Assembly (NCBI GenBank): GCA_052435735.1
Contig: JBQVNB010000019.1
Span: 1-64,000, forward strand
Length of the DNA stretch: 64,000 nt
From: Aliihoeflea sp052435735
Lineage (GTDB): Bacteria; Pseudomonadota; Alphaproteobacteria; Rhizobiales; Rhizobiaceae
Reading direction: 5' to 3'
The notes under the pieces were generated by a model. That model was given only the letters and a program-made list of their open reading frames with translations, ran no database searches and was not told the origin of the DNA. The translations under genes were made by a program, and so were the position numbers. Positions 53,617-62,233 of this stretch are shown one piece after another; position 1 is the first letter of the stretch; each line of letters opens with the position of its first letter.

Positions 53617-55783
53617 AATCCGCGCCGCGCGCCAATGTCCGCGGCTCCACCACCCGCTTCTGGTAGAGGAACAGCGCGCCGCCGACGGCAAAGCCGATCA
53701 GGTCGGACGTCCACCCACCCTTGATCATCGCCAGCGCACCGAACATCAACAGGATGCGCAGCACCACGTTCAGCGGTCCGAAGAACCAGCCGATGACCGC
53801 CGCCGACAGGAGATAGATGCCGATCGTCGCCGTCACGAAGACGTGGAGGATGTCGATCCATTCGCCCTGCATCAGCATCTCGGCCGAATAGAAGAACATG
53901 AACGGCACGACGAAGGCCGCAAGCCCGATCTTGAAGGCCTCGACGGAGGTCTTCATCGGGTCCGACCGCGCGAGCGCCGCGCCCGCATAGGCAGCCAGCG
54001 CCACCGGGGGCGTGATCGCCGACATCACCGCGTAATAGAAGATGAAGAAATGCGCGACGAGCGGCTGGATGCCGAGCTGGATCAGGCCCGGCGCAAGCAC
54101 CGATGCCGCCACCGCATAGGCCGCCGTCGTCGGCATGCCCATGCCCAGGATGATCGAGACGCACATGGCGAAGAACAGCGCAATGAGCTGGTTCTGCTCG
54201 GCAAGGGCAAGAAGCACGGCCGAAAAGCGCGTGCCGACGCCCGTCAGCGCGATCACGCCGACGATGATGCCCGCCGCCGCGCAGACCGCCACGAGTTGCA
54301 GCGACATCTTGGCGGCGAGTTCGAAGGCATAGAGGATCGCCCGCGGGCCCATCTTGTTGGGCGTGAGCCACGAGACGACGGCCGCCGCGATCATCGCCAG
54401 CGTGCCGGCGCGGATGACCGAATACCCGGCGAACAGCGCGTAGATCAGGATGACGATCGGGACGAACAGATAGACCTGCCTCAGCAGCTTGCCGAACTGC
54501 GGCAGTTCCGAACGCGGCAGGCCTTTCATACCCTTCTTGGTCGCCTCGAGATCGACCATGAAATAGACCGAGGCGAAATAGAGGATCGAGGGGATGATCG
54601 CCGCGATGACGATCTCAGTGTAGGGAATGCCCGTGATCTCGGCCATGATGAAGGCGCCGGCGCCCTTGATCGGCGGCATGATCTGCCCGCCCGAGGAGGC
54701 CGCGGCCTCGACGGCGGCGGCCGTCTGCGGCTTGTAGCCGACCTTGCGCATCAGCGGGATCGTCAAGGACCCGGTCGAGACGACGTTGCCGGCGGATGTG
54801 CCGTTGATCGTGCCCATCAGACCCGATGCGAAGACCGCGACCTTGGCCGGCCCGCCCCGCGCCTGGCCGGCGGCGGCAAAGGCGAAATTGACGAAATACT
54901 CGCCCACTTTCGAGGCCTGAAGGAAGGCCGCGAAGGTCACGAACAGGATGATGTAGGTCGACGAAATGGCCGTCGTCGGCCCGAGAATGCCCTGGTCTGT
55001 GTAGACATAGGTGAAGAAGCGCGAGACCGAATAGCCGCGATGCTGCAGGAAGCCCGGCAGGAACGGTCCGACGAAACTGTAAAGAATGAAGACGCCGGCG
55101 ATGATGACCAGCGCCAGCCCGGCAAGGCGGCGCGTCAGCTCGAGGATCAGGATGACGCCGGCGATCGAGGCCCACATGTCGGCCGGCTGCGCCATGCCGG
55201 TGCCGGCGCGAAGGCGCAGCGCACCCGCATTGTAGATGATGTAGAGGCAGACCGCACCGGCGGCGACGGCGAGCAGAACGTCGGCCAGATTGATCCGGTC
55301 TTCGGCGGGGTCGGAAAAGAACCAGCCATGGACGACGGCGAGAATGGTGCCGACGAGGAGGGGAATGCCGAAGGTCTGGAACGCGAAGGCAGGCGGCGCG
55401 GCTTCACCCATCGTCCACCAGTTGCCCCATGCGACCAGCATGCAGAACGTGCCGTAGAGGATGCCGGCGGCCGCGCCGAGCAGCACCACCGTGCCGATCG
55501 GATTGCGCCTCGCGGGTCCGGCGTCCTTGGTGACGCCATGTGCGGAATAGAGCAGGAAACCGATCGCGAGACCGCCCGCGATGTGGATCAGCCGGTAGGT
55601 CCACGTCTCCAGCGGGTATAGGTTCATCACCGCGATGTGGAAGACCGTGTAGGCGATGCAGGCCGCGACCACCAGCCAGTGCATGGTCCCGCGGAAAAGC
55701 CGCTGGTTGTAGCTTTGCGGCTCGATGTCCACGCCTTCGGCGAGGTTGACCGTCTCTGGCGATGCCGTGTTCGTCTGCGTCAT
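53615..55783 (-). CDS. TRAP transporter fused 4TM/12TM permease (TAXI type)
   Basis: A 722-residue fusion of DctQ- and DctM-like parts with about 16-18 helices. The DctM portion shows GTSAGNVVSTGSLTIPLM, GGQIMPPIKGAGAFIMAE and MGMPTTAAYAVAASVLAPG. Fused permeases pair with TAXI-type binding proteins, one of which is encoded just upstream. ATG 55783 is preceded by GGGAGGGATATC. The substrate may be a dicarboxylate or glutamate-like anion, not resolved by sequence. Confidence 0.9.
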   Translation of the reverse strand: MTQTNTASPETVNLAEGVDIEPQSYNQRLFRGTMHWLVVAACIAYTVFHIAVMNLYPLETWTYRLIHIAGGLAIGFLLYSAHGVTKDAGPARRNPIGTVVLLGAAAGILYGTFCMLVAWGNWWTMGEAAPPAFAFQTFGIPLLVGTILAVVHGWFFSDPAEDRINLADVLLAVAAGAVCLYIIYNAGALRLRAGTGMAQPADMWASIAGVILILELTRRLAGLALVIIAGVFILYSFVGPFLPGFLQHRGYSVSRFFTYVYTDQGILGPTTAISSTYIILFVTFAAFLQASKVGEYFVNFAFAAAGQARGGPAKVAVFASGLMGTINGTSAGNVVSTGSLTIPLMRKVGYKPQTAAAVEAAASSGGQIMPPIKGAGAFIMAEITGIPYTEIVIAAIIPSILYFASVYFMVDLEATKKGMKGLPRSELPQFGKLLRQVYLFVPIVILIYALFAGYSVIRAGTLAMIAAAVVSWLTPNKMGPRAILYAFELAAKMSLQLVAVCAAAGIIVGVIALTGVGTRFSAVLLALAEQNQLIALFFAMCVSIILGMGMPTTAAYAVAASVLAPGLIQLGIQPLVAHFFIFYYAVMSAITPPVALAAYAGAALARSDPMKTSVEAFKIGLAAFVVPFMFFYSAEMLMQGEWIDILHVFVTATIGIYLLSAAVIGWFFGPLNVVLRILLMFGALAMIKGGWTSDLIGFAVGGALFLYQKRVVEPRTLARGAD

Positions 55784-55820
55784 GATATCCCTCCCCGAGG
55801 ACACCTGTCAGATGGCAAAA

Positions 55821-55850
55821 GCCCCGGCGGCGCGGATGCGCAACCGGGGC
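55821..55850 (-). promoter_or_regulatory. stem-loop between TAXI binding-protein and permease genes
   Basis: GCCCCGG (55821-55827) and CCGGGGC (55844-55850) form a 7-bp stem, with an inner GCGC/GCGC stem. It lies just after the binding-protein stop, as in the first TRAP operon at 15484-15507, and probably boosts binding-protein mRNA relative to the permease. Confidence 0.55.
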
Positions 55851-55869
55851 ATGCAAGGCGTGAAGGCGA

Positions 55870-56850
55870 TCAGTCCTTCAAATTGTCGGGCACGGTGATG
55901 CCCTGCTCCTCCAGATAGCGCACGGCGCCGGGGTGGTAGGGCATGAACGAGTTCTTGTCCCAGTTCTCCGTCAGCGTCTCGGACGAGGTGGCATGAATCT
56001 GCATCATGCGCTCATTGTTCTCGAGAACGAGCTTGGTGATCTCGTAGGCCAGGCTCTCGGGCATGTCCTTGTGAGCGATGGCGAAGTTCCACAGGCCGAC
56101 CGTGGGCTGGTCGTAATCGTGGCCCTGATAGGTGCCGGTGGGAATGGTGAAGGCCGCCATCTCCGGATGCGCTTCGAGGATCTGCGCAAGCTCTTCCTCG
56201 TTGAAGCCGAACATCTTGACGTCGTTTTCGGCTGCGAGCTGCGCGAAGGCCGAGATCGGAACGCCGGCCGCGAAGGCGAACGCGTCGATCAGTCCGTCCT
56301 TCAACTGGCCGCCAGCATCCGAGGCGCCGGCGAAGGACACGTTAGCGTTGACGCCGAGCGTCTCCATGAAGCGCGGCCAGTAGGTGCCGGGCGTTCCGCC
56401 CGCCGGGCCGACGCCGACGCGCTTGCCATCGAGGTCGGACACGGATTCGATGCCCGAATTGGCCAGAACGACCACCTGGAACGGCGTCTGGTACATCGGG
56501 AACAGGGCACGGATGTCTTTATGCTCGACGCCAGGCGCCAGTTCGCTCTCGCCATTCCACGCTTCGAGCGCCGGCCCCATCGTCACGAGGCCGATCTGGT
56601 GATCGCCGGTCTGCACGAGCGTCACGTTCTGCACCGGGCCGCCTGTCACTTCGCCGGACGCGTTGATGCCGAGGCTTTCGGAGATGAAGCTCGCCATGCC
56701 GTTGCCGTAGATGAAGTAGGTGCCGCCCTGGCTTGCAGTGCCGATCGTCAGATCGTTCGGCCAGTCGGCGCGGTCGTCCTGCGCATAGGCCACCGAGCCC
56801 GCGAACGCGACCGAAACGGCCAACGCGATGGAACGAGTAAGTGTCAGCAT
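55870..56850 (-). CDS. TAXI-family TRAP solute-binding protein
   Basis: A 326-residue periplasmic protein. The signal peptide (TRSIALAVSVAFAGSVAYA) is followed by LTIGTASQGGTYFIYGNGMA, the TAXI-family N-terminus, and GKRVGVGPAGGTPGTYWPR. It delivers the ligand to the fused permease encoded 86 bases downstream. GGGAGGATGATCT precedes the ATG. Confidence 0.9.
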   Translation of the reverse strand: MLTLTRSIALAVSVAFAGSVAYAQDDRADWPNDLTIGTASQGGTYFIYGNGMASFISESLGINASGEVTGGPVQNVTLVQTGDHQIGLVTMGPALEAWNGESELAPGVEHKDIRALFPMYQTPFQVVVLANSGIESVSDLDGKRVGVGPAGGTPGTYWPRFMETLGVNANVSFAGASDAGGQLKDGLIDAFAFAAGVPISAFAQLAAENDVKMFGFNEEELAQILEAHPEMAAFTIPTGTYQGHDYDQPTVGLWNFAIAHKDMPESLAYEITKLVLENNERMMQIHATSSETLTENWDKNSFMPYHPGAVRYLEEQGITVPDNLKD

Positions 56851-56926
56851 AGATCATCCTCCCTGATTTTTTCTTGGTCGCTACGTTTGTAACGATTGAA
56901 ACCCGGGCGGCAACCGATTTGGCCTA

Positions 56927-56938
56927 AGACTAAAGTCT
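56927..56938. promoter_or_regulatory. palindrome upstream of the TAXI-TRAP operon
   Basis: AGACT-AA-AGTCT is a perfect palindrome inside CCTAAGACTAAAGTCTAAG, which also shows CTAAG twice. It lies 77 bases before the binding-protein ATG and 12 bases beyond the tRNA-Leu 3' end. It could be an operator for the TRAP genes. Confidence 0.35.
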
Positions 56939-56949
56939 AAGTTGTGAAT

Positions 56950-57034
56950 TGGTGCGGGCGGCGGGACTCGAACCCGCACGGCCATGGCCTCCGGATTTTA
57001 AGTCCGGTGTGTCTACCGGTTCCACCACGCCCGC
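56950..57034 (-). tRNA. tRNA-Leu (anticodon TAA)
   Basis: On the minus strand: acceptor GCGGGCG pairs with CGCCCGC, the anticodon loop is CTTAAAA (anticodon TAA) between CCGGA/TCCGG stems, there is a class II variable arm, the T-loop is GGTTCGAGTCC, and the 3' CCA is encoded at 56950-56952. Confidence 0.95.
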
Positions 57035-57140
57035 GCCCTCTGCTTCTGTCCCGCTTTGGGGCGAAGCGTCAAGCGGTGGCCTTGCCGTTGCCCGCAGGCT
57101 CCGCTATCGCCACGCAGATGCAATCGAAACGAGGCAGACG

Positions 57141-57308
57141 ATGACCAAGATCATTGCCGCCGTCCTGGCGACGGCCCTTCTGGCCGGCTGCGGCGCGGGC
57201 ACCCCCATGAGCGTCAAATCGCGCGGAGGCCAGAGCGACGAGGTGCGCGCCGCCGAAATGCGCGCGGCATCGGTCCGCCTGACGCAGCGCTCGCGCGGCG
57301 CAGACTGA
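57141..57308 (+). CDS. small lipoprotein
   Basis: A 55-residue protein with a lipoprotein signal: MTKIIAAVLATALLAGC, where LAGC is the lipobox with Cys17 as the acylation site. The mature part (about 39 residues) is short, polar and Arg/Ala-rich. No function can be assigned. It lies between tRNA-Leu and the convergent kinase gene, with GAGGCAGACG upstream as a weak ribosome binding site. Confidence 0.65.
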   Translation: MTKIIAAVLATALLAGCGAGTPMSVKSRGGQSDEVRAAEMRAASVRLTQRSRGAD

Positions 57309-57324
57309 GCGCCGGACCAGGCCG

Positions 57325-58410
57325 TCAGGCGACGAGCGCATCCTTGCGCCTGAACCGCATCGTCACCTTCATCCCCGCGCCCTGAACCGACTGCACGTCG
57401 ACTTCGGCATCTGCGTTCTCGCGCAGAGATTTGACGATCAGGCTACCGAGCTTGCCTCTCGCCGGCCACTCCACGCCTTCCGGCAGGCCGATGCCGTCAT
57501 CGGCGATGGTCACGGTGCAATTGCCGTTCTCGGTCAGGCTGTGCAGAAGGATGGTCCCACCCTTGCCGTCGGGAAAGGCATATTTCAGCGCGTTGGTGAA
57601 AAGCTCGTTGACCACGAGACCTGCAGGCATGGCCACGTTGATCGAGACGGGATAGGTGTCGAGCTTCATGTCGAGGCGAACGCCCTCGACAGCATGGCTG
57701 CGCATCACTGCCGACGCGATGTCGCCGAGATAAAGCCCCAGATCGACGGTCTCGCTATCCTTTCCGGCCTCCAGCGCCTGGTAAAGGATGTGCAGGGAAT
57801 CGATGCGGCCCGCCAGTCGGCTGAACGGTTCGCGCCCCGCTCCCGGTCCCGCATTCTTCGCCTCGATGCGGATCAGCGCTGCGACCATCTGAAGATTGTT
57901 TTTCACCCGGTGCTGGATTTCCTTCAACAGCACGTCGCGCTCGGCGATCTGCTGGATGAGGGCGTCGCGATCGTCGTCGTCGGCTTGCGGCAGTTCGACG
58001 ATCGCGACCACGCGGAAGACGGCCTTCGATTCGTCGTTCTCGATGATGCTGGCATAAAGCCCGACCCGGCGGCGCGCATCGCCGGCCCCGATCGTGCATT
58101 CGATCGGCTCTTCCGACGGCTCGTGGATGAATGCGCTCGCCGTGTCCGCATCGTCCGCGCAGGGCGTCAGGGCGATGTCGATCTCACTCCACGATTTTCC
58201 GTCGAGCTGCGCGCCGGTCAGTCCGACGCAGTCGTGAAAGGCGGGATTCGCATAGACGATGCACTCCGCCCTGTCACACTCCGACACCGCGATGGCGATC
58301 GGGATGTGGTCGAGGAACTGACGGAAATGGTCGCTTTCGAGGGCTTCGGCGAGGTGTTCATTGGCAAGCAGGTCCTCGACCTGCTCGACCGCACGGTCGT
58401 CGGCAGTCAT
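57325..58410 (-). CDS. soluble PAS-histidine kinase, HisKA_2/HWE-like
   Basis: A 361-residue cytoplasmic kinase with no membrane helix. A PAS domain (~25-145; FLDHIPIAIAVSECD, ECIVYANPAFHDCVGLTG) precedes the HisKA_2 core with the phospho-His in LLKEIQHRVKNNLQMV and the N-box in VVNELFTNALKYAFPDG. It lacks the Cys of the LOV motif NCRFLQ, so is probably not a LOV photoreceptor. No response regulator is adjacent. Such kinases often feed PhyR-type stress signalling in alphaproteobacteria. Confidence 0.85.
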   Translation of the reverse strand: MTADDRAVEQVEDLLANEHLAEALESDHFRQFLDHIPIAIAVSECDRAECIVYANPAFHDCVGLTGAQLDGKSWSEIDIALTPCADDADTASAFIHEPSEEPIECTIGAGDARRRVGLYASIIENDESKAVFRVVAIVELPQADDDDRDALIQQIAERDVLLKEIQHRVKNNLQMVAALIRIEAKNAGPGAGREPFSRLAGRIDSLHILYQALEAGKDSETVDLGLYLGDIASAVMRSHAVEGVRLDMKLDTYPVSINVAMPAGLVVNELFTNALKYAFPDGKGGTILLHSLTENGNCTVTIADDGIGLPEGVEWPARGKLGSLIVKSLRENADAEVDVQSVQGAGMKVTMRFRRKDALVA

Positions 58411-58436
58411 GATCGGTTCAATCTCCCTGAAGCGCC

Positions 58437-59426
58437 TCAGCGCGCCGCGTCCGCCTCTGGTGGACCGAACGCCCGCCCGGCGATGCGACGGATGAACGCC
58501 ACGACCTGACCCGTCACGGCATATTGCGGCATGTGGCCGATCCCTTCGGCAATTTCAAGATCGAGACCGGCGACCTTGTCGCGCATCGACAGGCCGTGCC
58601 GCCGATAGTTCAGCACCCGGTCCTTGTCGCCGAAAAAGATGCCGATCGGCAGGTCGAGTTCGTCGTAGCGCGCCTCGAACTCCTTCAGATCGTGCCGGAG
58701 CGCGACGAGATCGGTCGACGTCGCATAGATGTGGCTCGGCCGCATGCCGGCGAGCGCGCCGCCCGCGACGGCGAAATCGGCCGGCGGCTTTTGCGGGCCG
58801 AAGACGAAATCGAGCGTGCGCGGCGCATTGCGCGCCGACGTCGGCACCGCCACCGTGTTTGCGATCAGCCGCCGCAGGAGCGGGTTGGGAATGTGCAGCG
58901 GCGCAAATTCCGGAGGCACCTCGGAATAGTGATGCGTCAGCGGCGAGATCAGCGCGAGCCCGCTGATCTTGCCCGGATGGCGCAGTGCCGTGGCAAGCGC
59001 GATCGCCCCGCCCAGCGAGTGCCCGACGATCAGCGGCCGGTCGAGTTTCATAGCCTCGATGAAATGCGCAATGAAATCGGCCTGTTGCGACAGGCGCCCG
59101 TCGCCGCGCGGCCGCGTCGAGTATCCCGAGCCCGGCCGGTCGATCGCGATCAGCCGGTAGTCCTCGCCGAACTGCTCCATCAGGGGCCGGCGCATGTGGT
59201 GCAAATGCCCGCCGAGCCCGTGGATCATCAGGATCGGCCGCCCCTGCCCACTCTCGACATAATGAACGTCGTGCCCGTCGACGGTGATGCGCTTGCCCGC
59301 CGCCGGCACCAGCTTTTCGGCCTGGCGCGAGATGCGCCGGGTGACGTGCATGAAGAACCCGGTGACGAGAAGGAGGATAACGACGGCCGTCACCACCAGC
59401 CAGAACAGAACCGAAATGAAACCCAT
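58437..59426 (-). CDS. alpha/beta hydrolase with N-terminal membrane anchor
   Basis: A 329-residue protein. One hydrophobic helix (SVLFWLVVTAVVILLLVTGF) leads a classical alpha/beta hydrolase: oxyanion LMIHGLGGHLHHM, nucleophile elbow VGHSLGGAIAL, acid in FGDKDRVLN, and His in GIGHMPQYA. ATG 59426 is preceded by GGAGAGG. Substrate unknown. Confidence 0.82.
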   Translation of the reverse strand: MGFISVLFWLVVTAVVILLLVTGFFMHVTRRISRQAEKLVPAAGKRITVDGHDVHYVESGQGRPILMIHGLGGHLHHMRRPLMEQFGEDYRLIAIDRPGSGYSTRPRGDGRLSQQADFIAHFIEAMKLDRPLIVGHSLGGAIALATALRHPGKISGLALISPLTHHYSEVPPEFAPLHIPNPLLRRLIANTVAVPTSARNAPRTLDFVFGPQKPPADFAVAGGALAGMRPSHIYATSTDLVALRHDLKEFEARYDELDLPIGIFFGDKDRVLNYRRHGLSMRDKVAGLDLEIAEGIGHMPQYAVTGQVVAFIRRIAGRAFGPPEADAAR

Positions 59427-59554
59427 GCGCCTCTCCTGAATCGAGCCGCATTTAGGACCTCGCCCCCTCGACGGCAAAGAAAAAAGCGGCAGCGCATCGA
59501 TTGCCTGAGCGCGGGACAGGGCTTAATCGATACGGGAAAAGCATCGGGGCCGAC

Positions 59555-60295
59555 ATGAGCGAAATCATCACCGCCGCAATGATCGTCATCGGAGACGAGA
59601 TCCTGTCTGGCCGCACCAAGGATCGCAATATCGGCCACCTCGCCGACGTTTTGACTGCGATCGGCATCGATCTGAAGGAAGTGCGCATCGTCGCCGACGA
59701 GGAGGCCGCGATCGTCGAGGCGGTCAATGCGGTGCGCGCGCGATACACCTACGTCTTCACCACCGGCGGCATCGGGCCGACGCATGACGACATCACGGCC
59801 GATTCCATCTCCGCCGCCTTCACCGTCCCCTGCGGCTACGACGACCGCGCCTTCGCGATGCTCGAGGCGCACTATGCCGCGCGCGGCATGGAGTTCACCG
59901 AAGCGCGCCGGCGCATGGCGCGCATGCCGCAGGGCGCGACCCACATCGACAACCCGATCTCGATCGCGCCCGGCTTCGTCATCGGCAATGTCCACGTCAT
60001 GGCGGGCGTGCCCGCGATCTTCCAGGCGATGCTCGACAATGTCGTGCCGACGCTCAAGGGCGGCACGAAGCTTCTCTCCGGCGCCGTCCACTGCCCGCAT
60101 GGCGAGGGCACGATCGGCGGCCCGCTCGGCGAGATCCAGAAGCGCCATCCCGATACGATCATCGGCTCATATCCGAAATACCAGGACGGCTCGTTCTGGA
60201 CCGAACTCGTCGTCCGTGCGCGCGACCCCGAAAAGCTCGAAGCGGCGCTGGCGGAAGTTCGCGCGATGGTCGAAGGTATTTCAGCGAAAGCTTGA
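59555..60295 (+). CDS. molybdopterin-binding-domain protein (CinA N-terminal type)
   Basis: A 246-residue protein with the MoCF/CinA N-terminal domain: MIVIGDEILSGRTKDRNIGH and FTTGGIGPTHDDITADS are the conserved signatures. The C-terminal PncC deamidase domain of full CinA is absent, a common form in this class. It may act on ADP-ribose-type or molybdopterin-like nucleotides; the exact reaction is uncertain. It is divergent from the hydrolase gene. Confidence 0.82.
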   Translation: MSEIITAAMIVIGDEILSGRTKDRNIGHLADVLTAIGIDLKEVRIVADEEAAIVEAVNAVRARYTYVFTTGGIGPTHDDITADSISAAFTVPCGYDDRAFAMLEAHYAARGMEFTEARRRMARMPQGATHIDNPISIAPGFVIGNVHVMAGVPAIFQAMLDNVVPTLKGGTKLLSGAVHCPHGEGTIGGPLGEIQKRHPDTIIGSYPKYQDGSFWTELVVRARDPEKLEAALAEVRAMVEGISAKA

Positions 60296-60362
60296 TATCG
60301 ATCGAGGCGGGGCGCATCATAGGTGGCCTATCGGTTTGCAATGCAACCCATGGGAGGCTTGG

Positions 60363-61199
60363 ATGAGCTACAAGACGCTACTCGCCGTCCTTCAGGACGA
60401 AACCGACGCCCGCCGCGTGCTCGACTGCATCGCGCCGCTTGCCGAACGCTTTTCCGCCCACGTCATCGGCGTCCATGCCGAGCCGCTTCCGGTGCCCTAC
60501 GCGACGCCGATGGGCTTTCCCGACGCAGACTTCATGGTCACCAGCAGCGAGACCAACAAGGAACGTTCCGAGGCGATGCGTCAGATGTTCGACGGGCGCA
60601 TGTCGCGCTCGGGCCTTTCGGCCGAATGGCGCGCGCTGGAAAGCTTTTCGGGCGACAGCGCGATCTCCTCGCTCGAAAGCGCCCGCGCGGTGGACCTGAT
60701 CGTGGTGCAGCAGCGCGACCCGTCCTCGCATCTGCCCGGCACCAATGTCGACGCGCTCCTGCTCCAGACCGGGCGCCCGGTGCTCTTCGTGCCCTACGCG
60801 ATGCCGGTCGACACCCGCTTCGAGACGATCCTGGTCGGCTGGAATGGCACGCGCGAATCCACGCGCGCGGTGTTCGATGCCCTGCCCCTGCTCACCACCG
60901 CCCGCCAGGTCGAGGTGTTCACCGTCGACCCGGACCGCTATGGCGGCCATGAATCGATGACGGCCGGCGGCCAGATCGCGGCGGCCCTGTCGCGCCATGG
61001 CGTGCGGGTCACGGTCCAGAGCCAGCACAAGTCGGAGCTGACCCATGGCGAGGCGATCCAGAACCGCGCCGTCGAACTCGGCGCCGATCTTCTGGTGACC
61101 GGCGCCTACAGCCAGTCGAAGCTGAAGGAATTCTTCTTCGGCGGCGTGACCAAGTCGGTGCTGGATTCGATGCCGACTGCGACCTTCATGTCGCGCTAA
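60363..61199 (+). CDS. universal stress protein, tandem domains
   Basis: A 278-residue double UspA protein. Domain 1 starts YKTLLAVLQDETDARRVLDC, domain 2 starts ETILVGWNGTRESTRAVF. The C-terminal ATP motif is imperfect (TGAYSQSKLKEFFFGGVTKS, second Gly replaced by Ser), so nucleotide binding is uncertain, unlike the Usp at 6409. It overlaps the convergent DUF2156 gene by four bases. Confidence 0.83.
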   Translation: MSYKTLLAVLQDETDARRVLDCIAPLAERFSAHVIGVHAEPLPVPYATPMGFPDADFMVTSSETNKERSEAMRQMFDGRMSRSGLSAEWRALESFSGDSAISSLESARAVDLIVVQQRDPSSHLPGTNVDALLLQTGRPVLFVPYAMPVDTRFETILVGWNGTRESTRAVFDALPLLTTARQVEVFTVDPDRYGGHESMTAGGQIAAALSRHGVRVTVQSQHKSELTHGEAIQNRAVELGADLLVTGAYSQSKLKEFFFGGVTKSVLDSMPTATFMSR

Positions 61200-62233
61200 A
61201 ATGCCTTGGACAGCCGCATCAGCGCAATGAAATGCGCAAACGGCGAACCGGCGTTCCACGCGAGATAGCGCGGCTCCTCGCGGCCGTGGAACCGCCGCTT
61301 GAACGCGGCATGGCCGGCAAGGTTGAACACCTTGCGATTGACCGCGCCGGACCGATAGAGCCGCTGCAGCATCGCGCGGAACGCCGCGCTTTCGTCAAAG
61401 CCGCTCGGCTCGACGTCGCAGAGCGGCGAAAGGCCGAGCATCAGGACTTCTTTGCCCTCTGCCTTGAAGACGTCCGCGGCCCGCTTCGTCAGCCCGATCT
61501 CCGCATGCGAGGTCGTGTCCGGCAGCTTGCGCTTGAATGCGGTCAGATAGCCGATCACCTCGCCATCGCGGCAGATCGGGTCGAAATAGACGAGGCAGCC
61601 GACACGCCCGTCCGGCTCGATCAGCACGAAACGGCGCATCATCGGCCCGCCCGCTTCCGGCAGCGGCCGGTTGAGAAATGCCATCTCGCGCTTCTTGACA
61701 ATGCGCGAAGCCCGCCACCGCTCCGAAAGGTCGCGGATCATCGCCTCCGCGCCCTCGACCTCCTCGGCCTCGGCGATGCGATAGCCCTTCTTCTCCAGCC
61801 AGCGCTCCGAATAGCGGACCGTCTCCTTGCGCTTGCCGGAAAAGTCGTAGGTCTGAAGATCGAGCGCGCTGTCGATGCCCATCATCGCGACCTTGTAGCC
61901 GCGCCCGGCAAGGTGCTGCGCCGTCTCGCGGCGGATTTCGGCAAAGACGGGCGTCTTCGCGGCGTCGACGAAAGCATCGAGCAGCCGCCCCCGGTCCTGC
62001 GGCGCGCAAACCGGGTCGCCGAGCGCGATCAGCGAGCCCATCTTGGCCGCATGCGCGATATAGCCGCGCGCGTCGCCGAAATGGCCGAGCCCGGTCTGCA
62101 CCGCTGTCGAATAGGCGAGCGAGAAATCGCCATGCCGCGAGACGAGGTCGAGGCGCTCGCCTTCGCTCAACGGCGCCTCGGGCAGGTCGGCGAGCTTGCG
62201 GTCGAGGAAACGGTCGATCAGCTTGCGGCTCAT
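61196..62233 (-). CDS. DUF2156 (LPG-synthase C-terminal-like) protein
   Basis: A 345-residue protein resembling the catalytic GNAT-fold domain of MprF/LpiA lysyl-phosphatidylglycerol synthases (DFSLAYSTAVQTGLGHFGDA, GSLIALGDPVCAPQDR, TLV-less core, late FNLAGHAAFKRRFHG). It lacks the flippase helices, so it could transfer an acyl or aminoacyl group at the membrane surface. Its start overlaps the stop of the methyltransferase gene by four bases, so the two are co-translated and may modify one lipid (inference). Confidence 0.72.
   Translation of the reverse strand: MSRKLIDRFLDRKLADLPEAPLSEGERLDLVSRHGDFSLAYSTAVQTGLGHFGDARGYIAHAAKMGSLIALGDPVCAPQDRGRLLDAFVDAAKTPVFAEIRRETAQHLAGRGYKVAMMGIDSALDLQTYDFSGKRKETVRYSERWLEKKGYRIAEAEEVEGAEAMIRDLSERWRASRIVKKREMAFLNRPLPEAGGPMMRRFVLIEPDGRVGCLVYFDPICRDGEVIGYLTAFKRKLPDTTSHAEIGLTKRAADVFKAEGKEVLMLGLSPLCDVEPSGFDESAAFRAMLQRLYRSGAVNRKVFNLAGHAAFKRRFHGREEPRYLAWNAGSPFAHFIALMRLSKAF

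Noticed and set aside
53843..55621. A 592-codon open frame on the plus strand
   Set aside because: It lies fully antisense to the TRAP permease, has a charged low-complexity composition rich in Asp, Arg and Glu typical of reverse-strand frames in high-GC DNA, and shows no family motif.
57325..58410. LOV-type blue-light histidine kinase
   Set aside because: The PAS domain lacks the NCRFLQ motif with the flavin-binding Cys.
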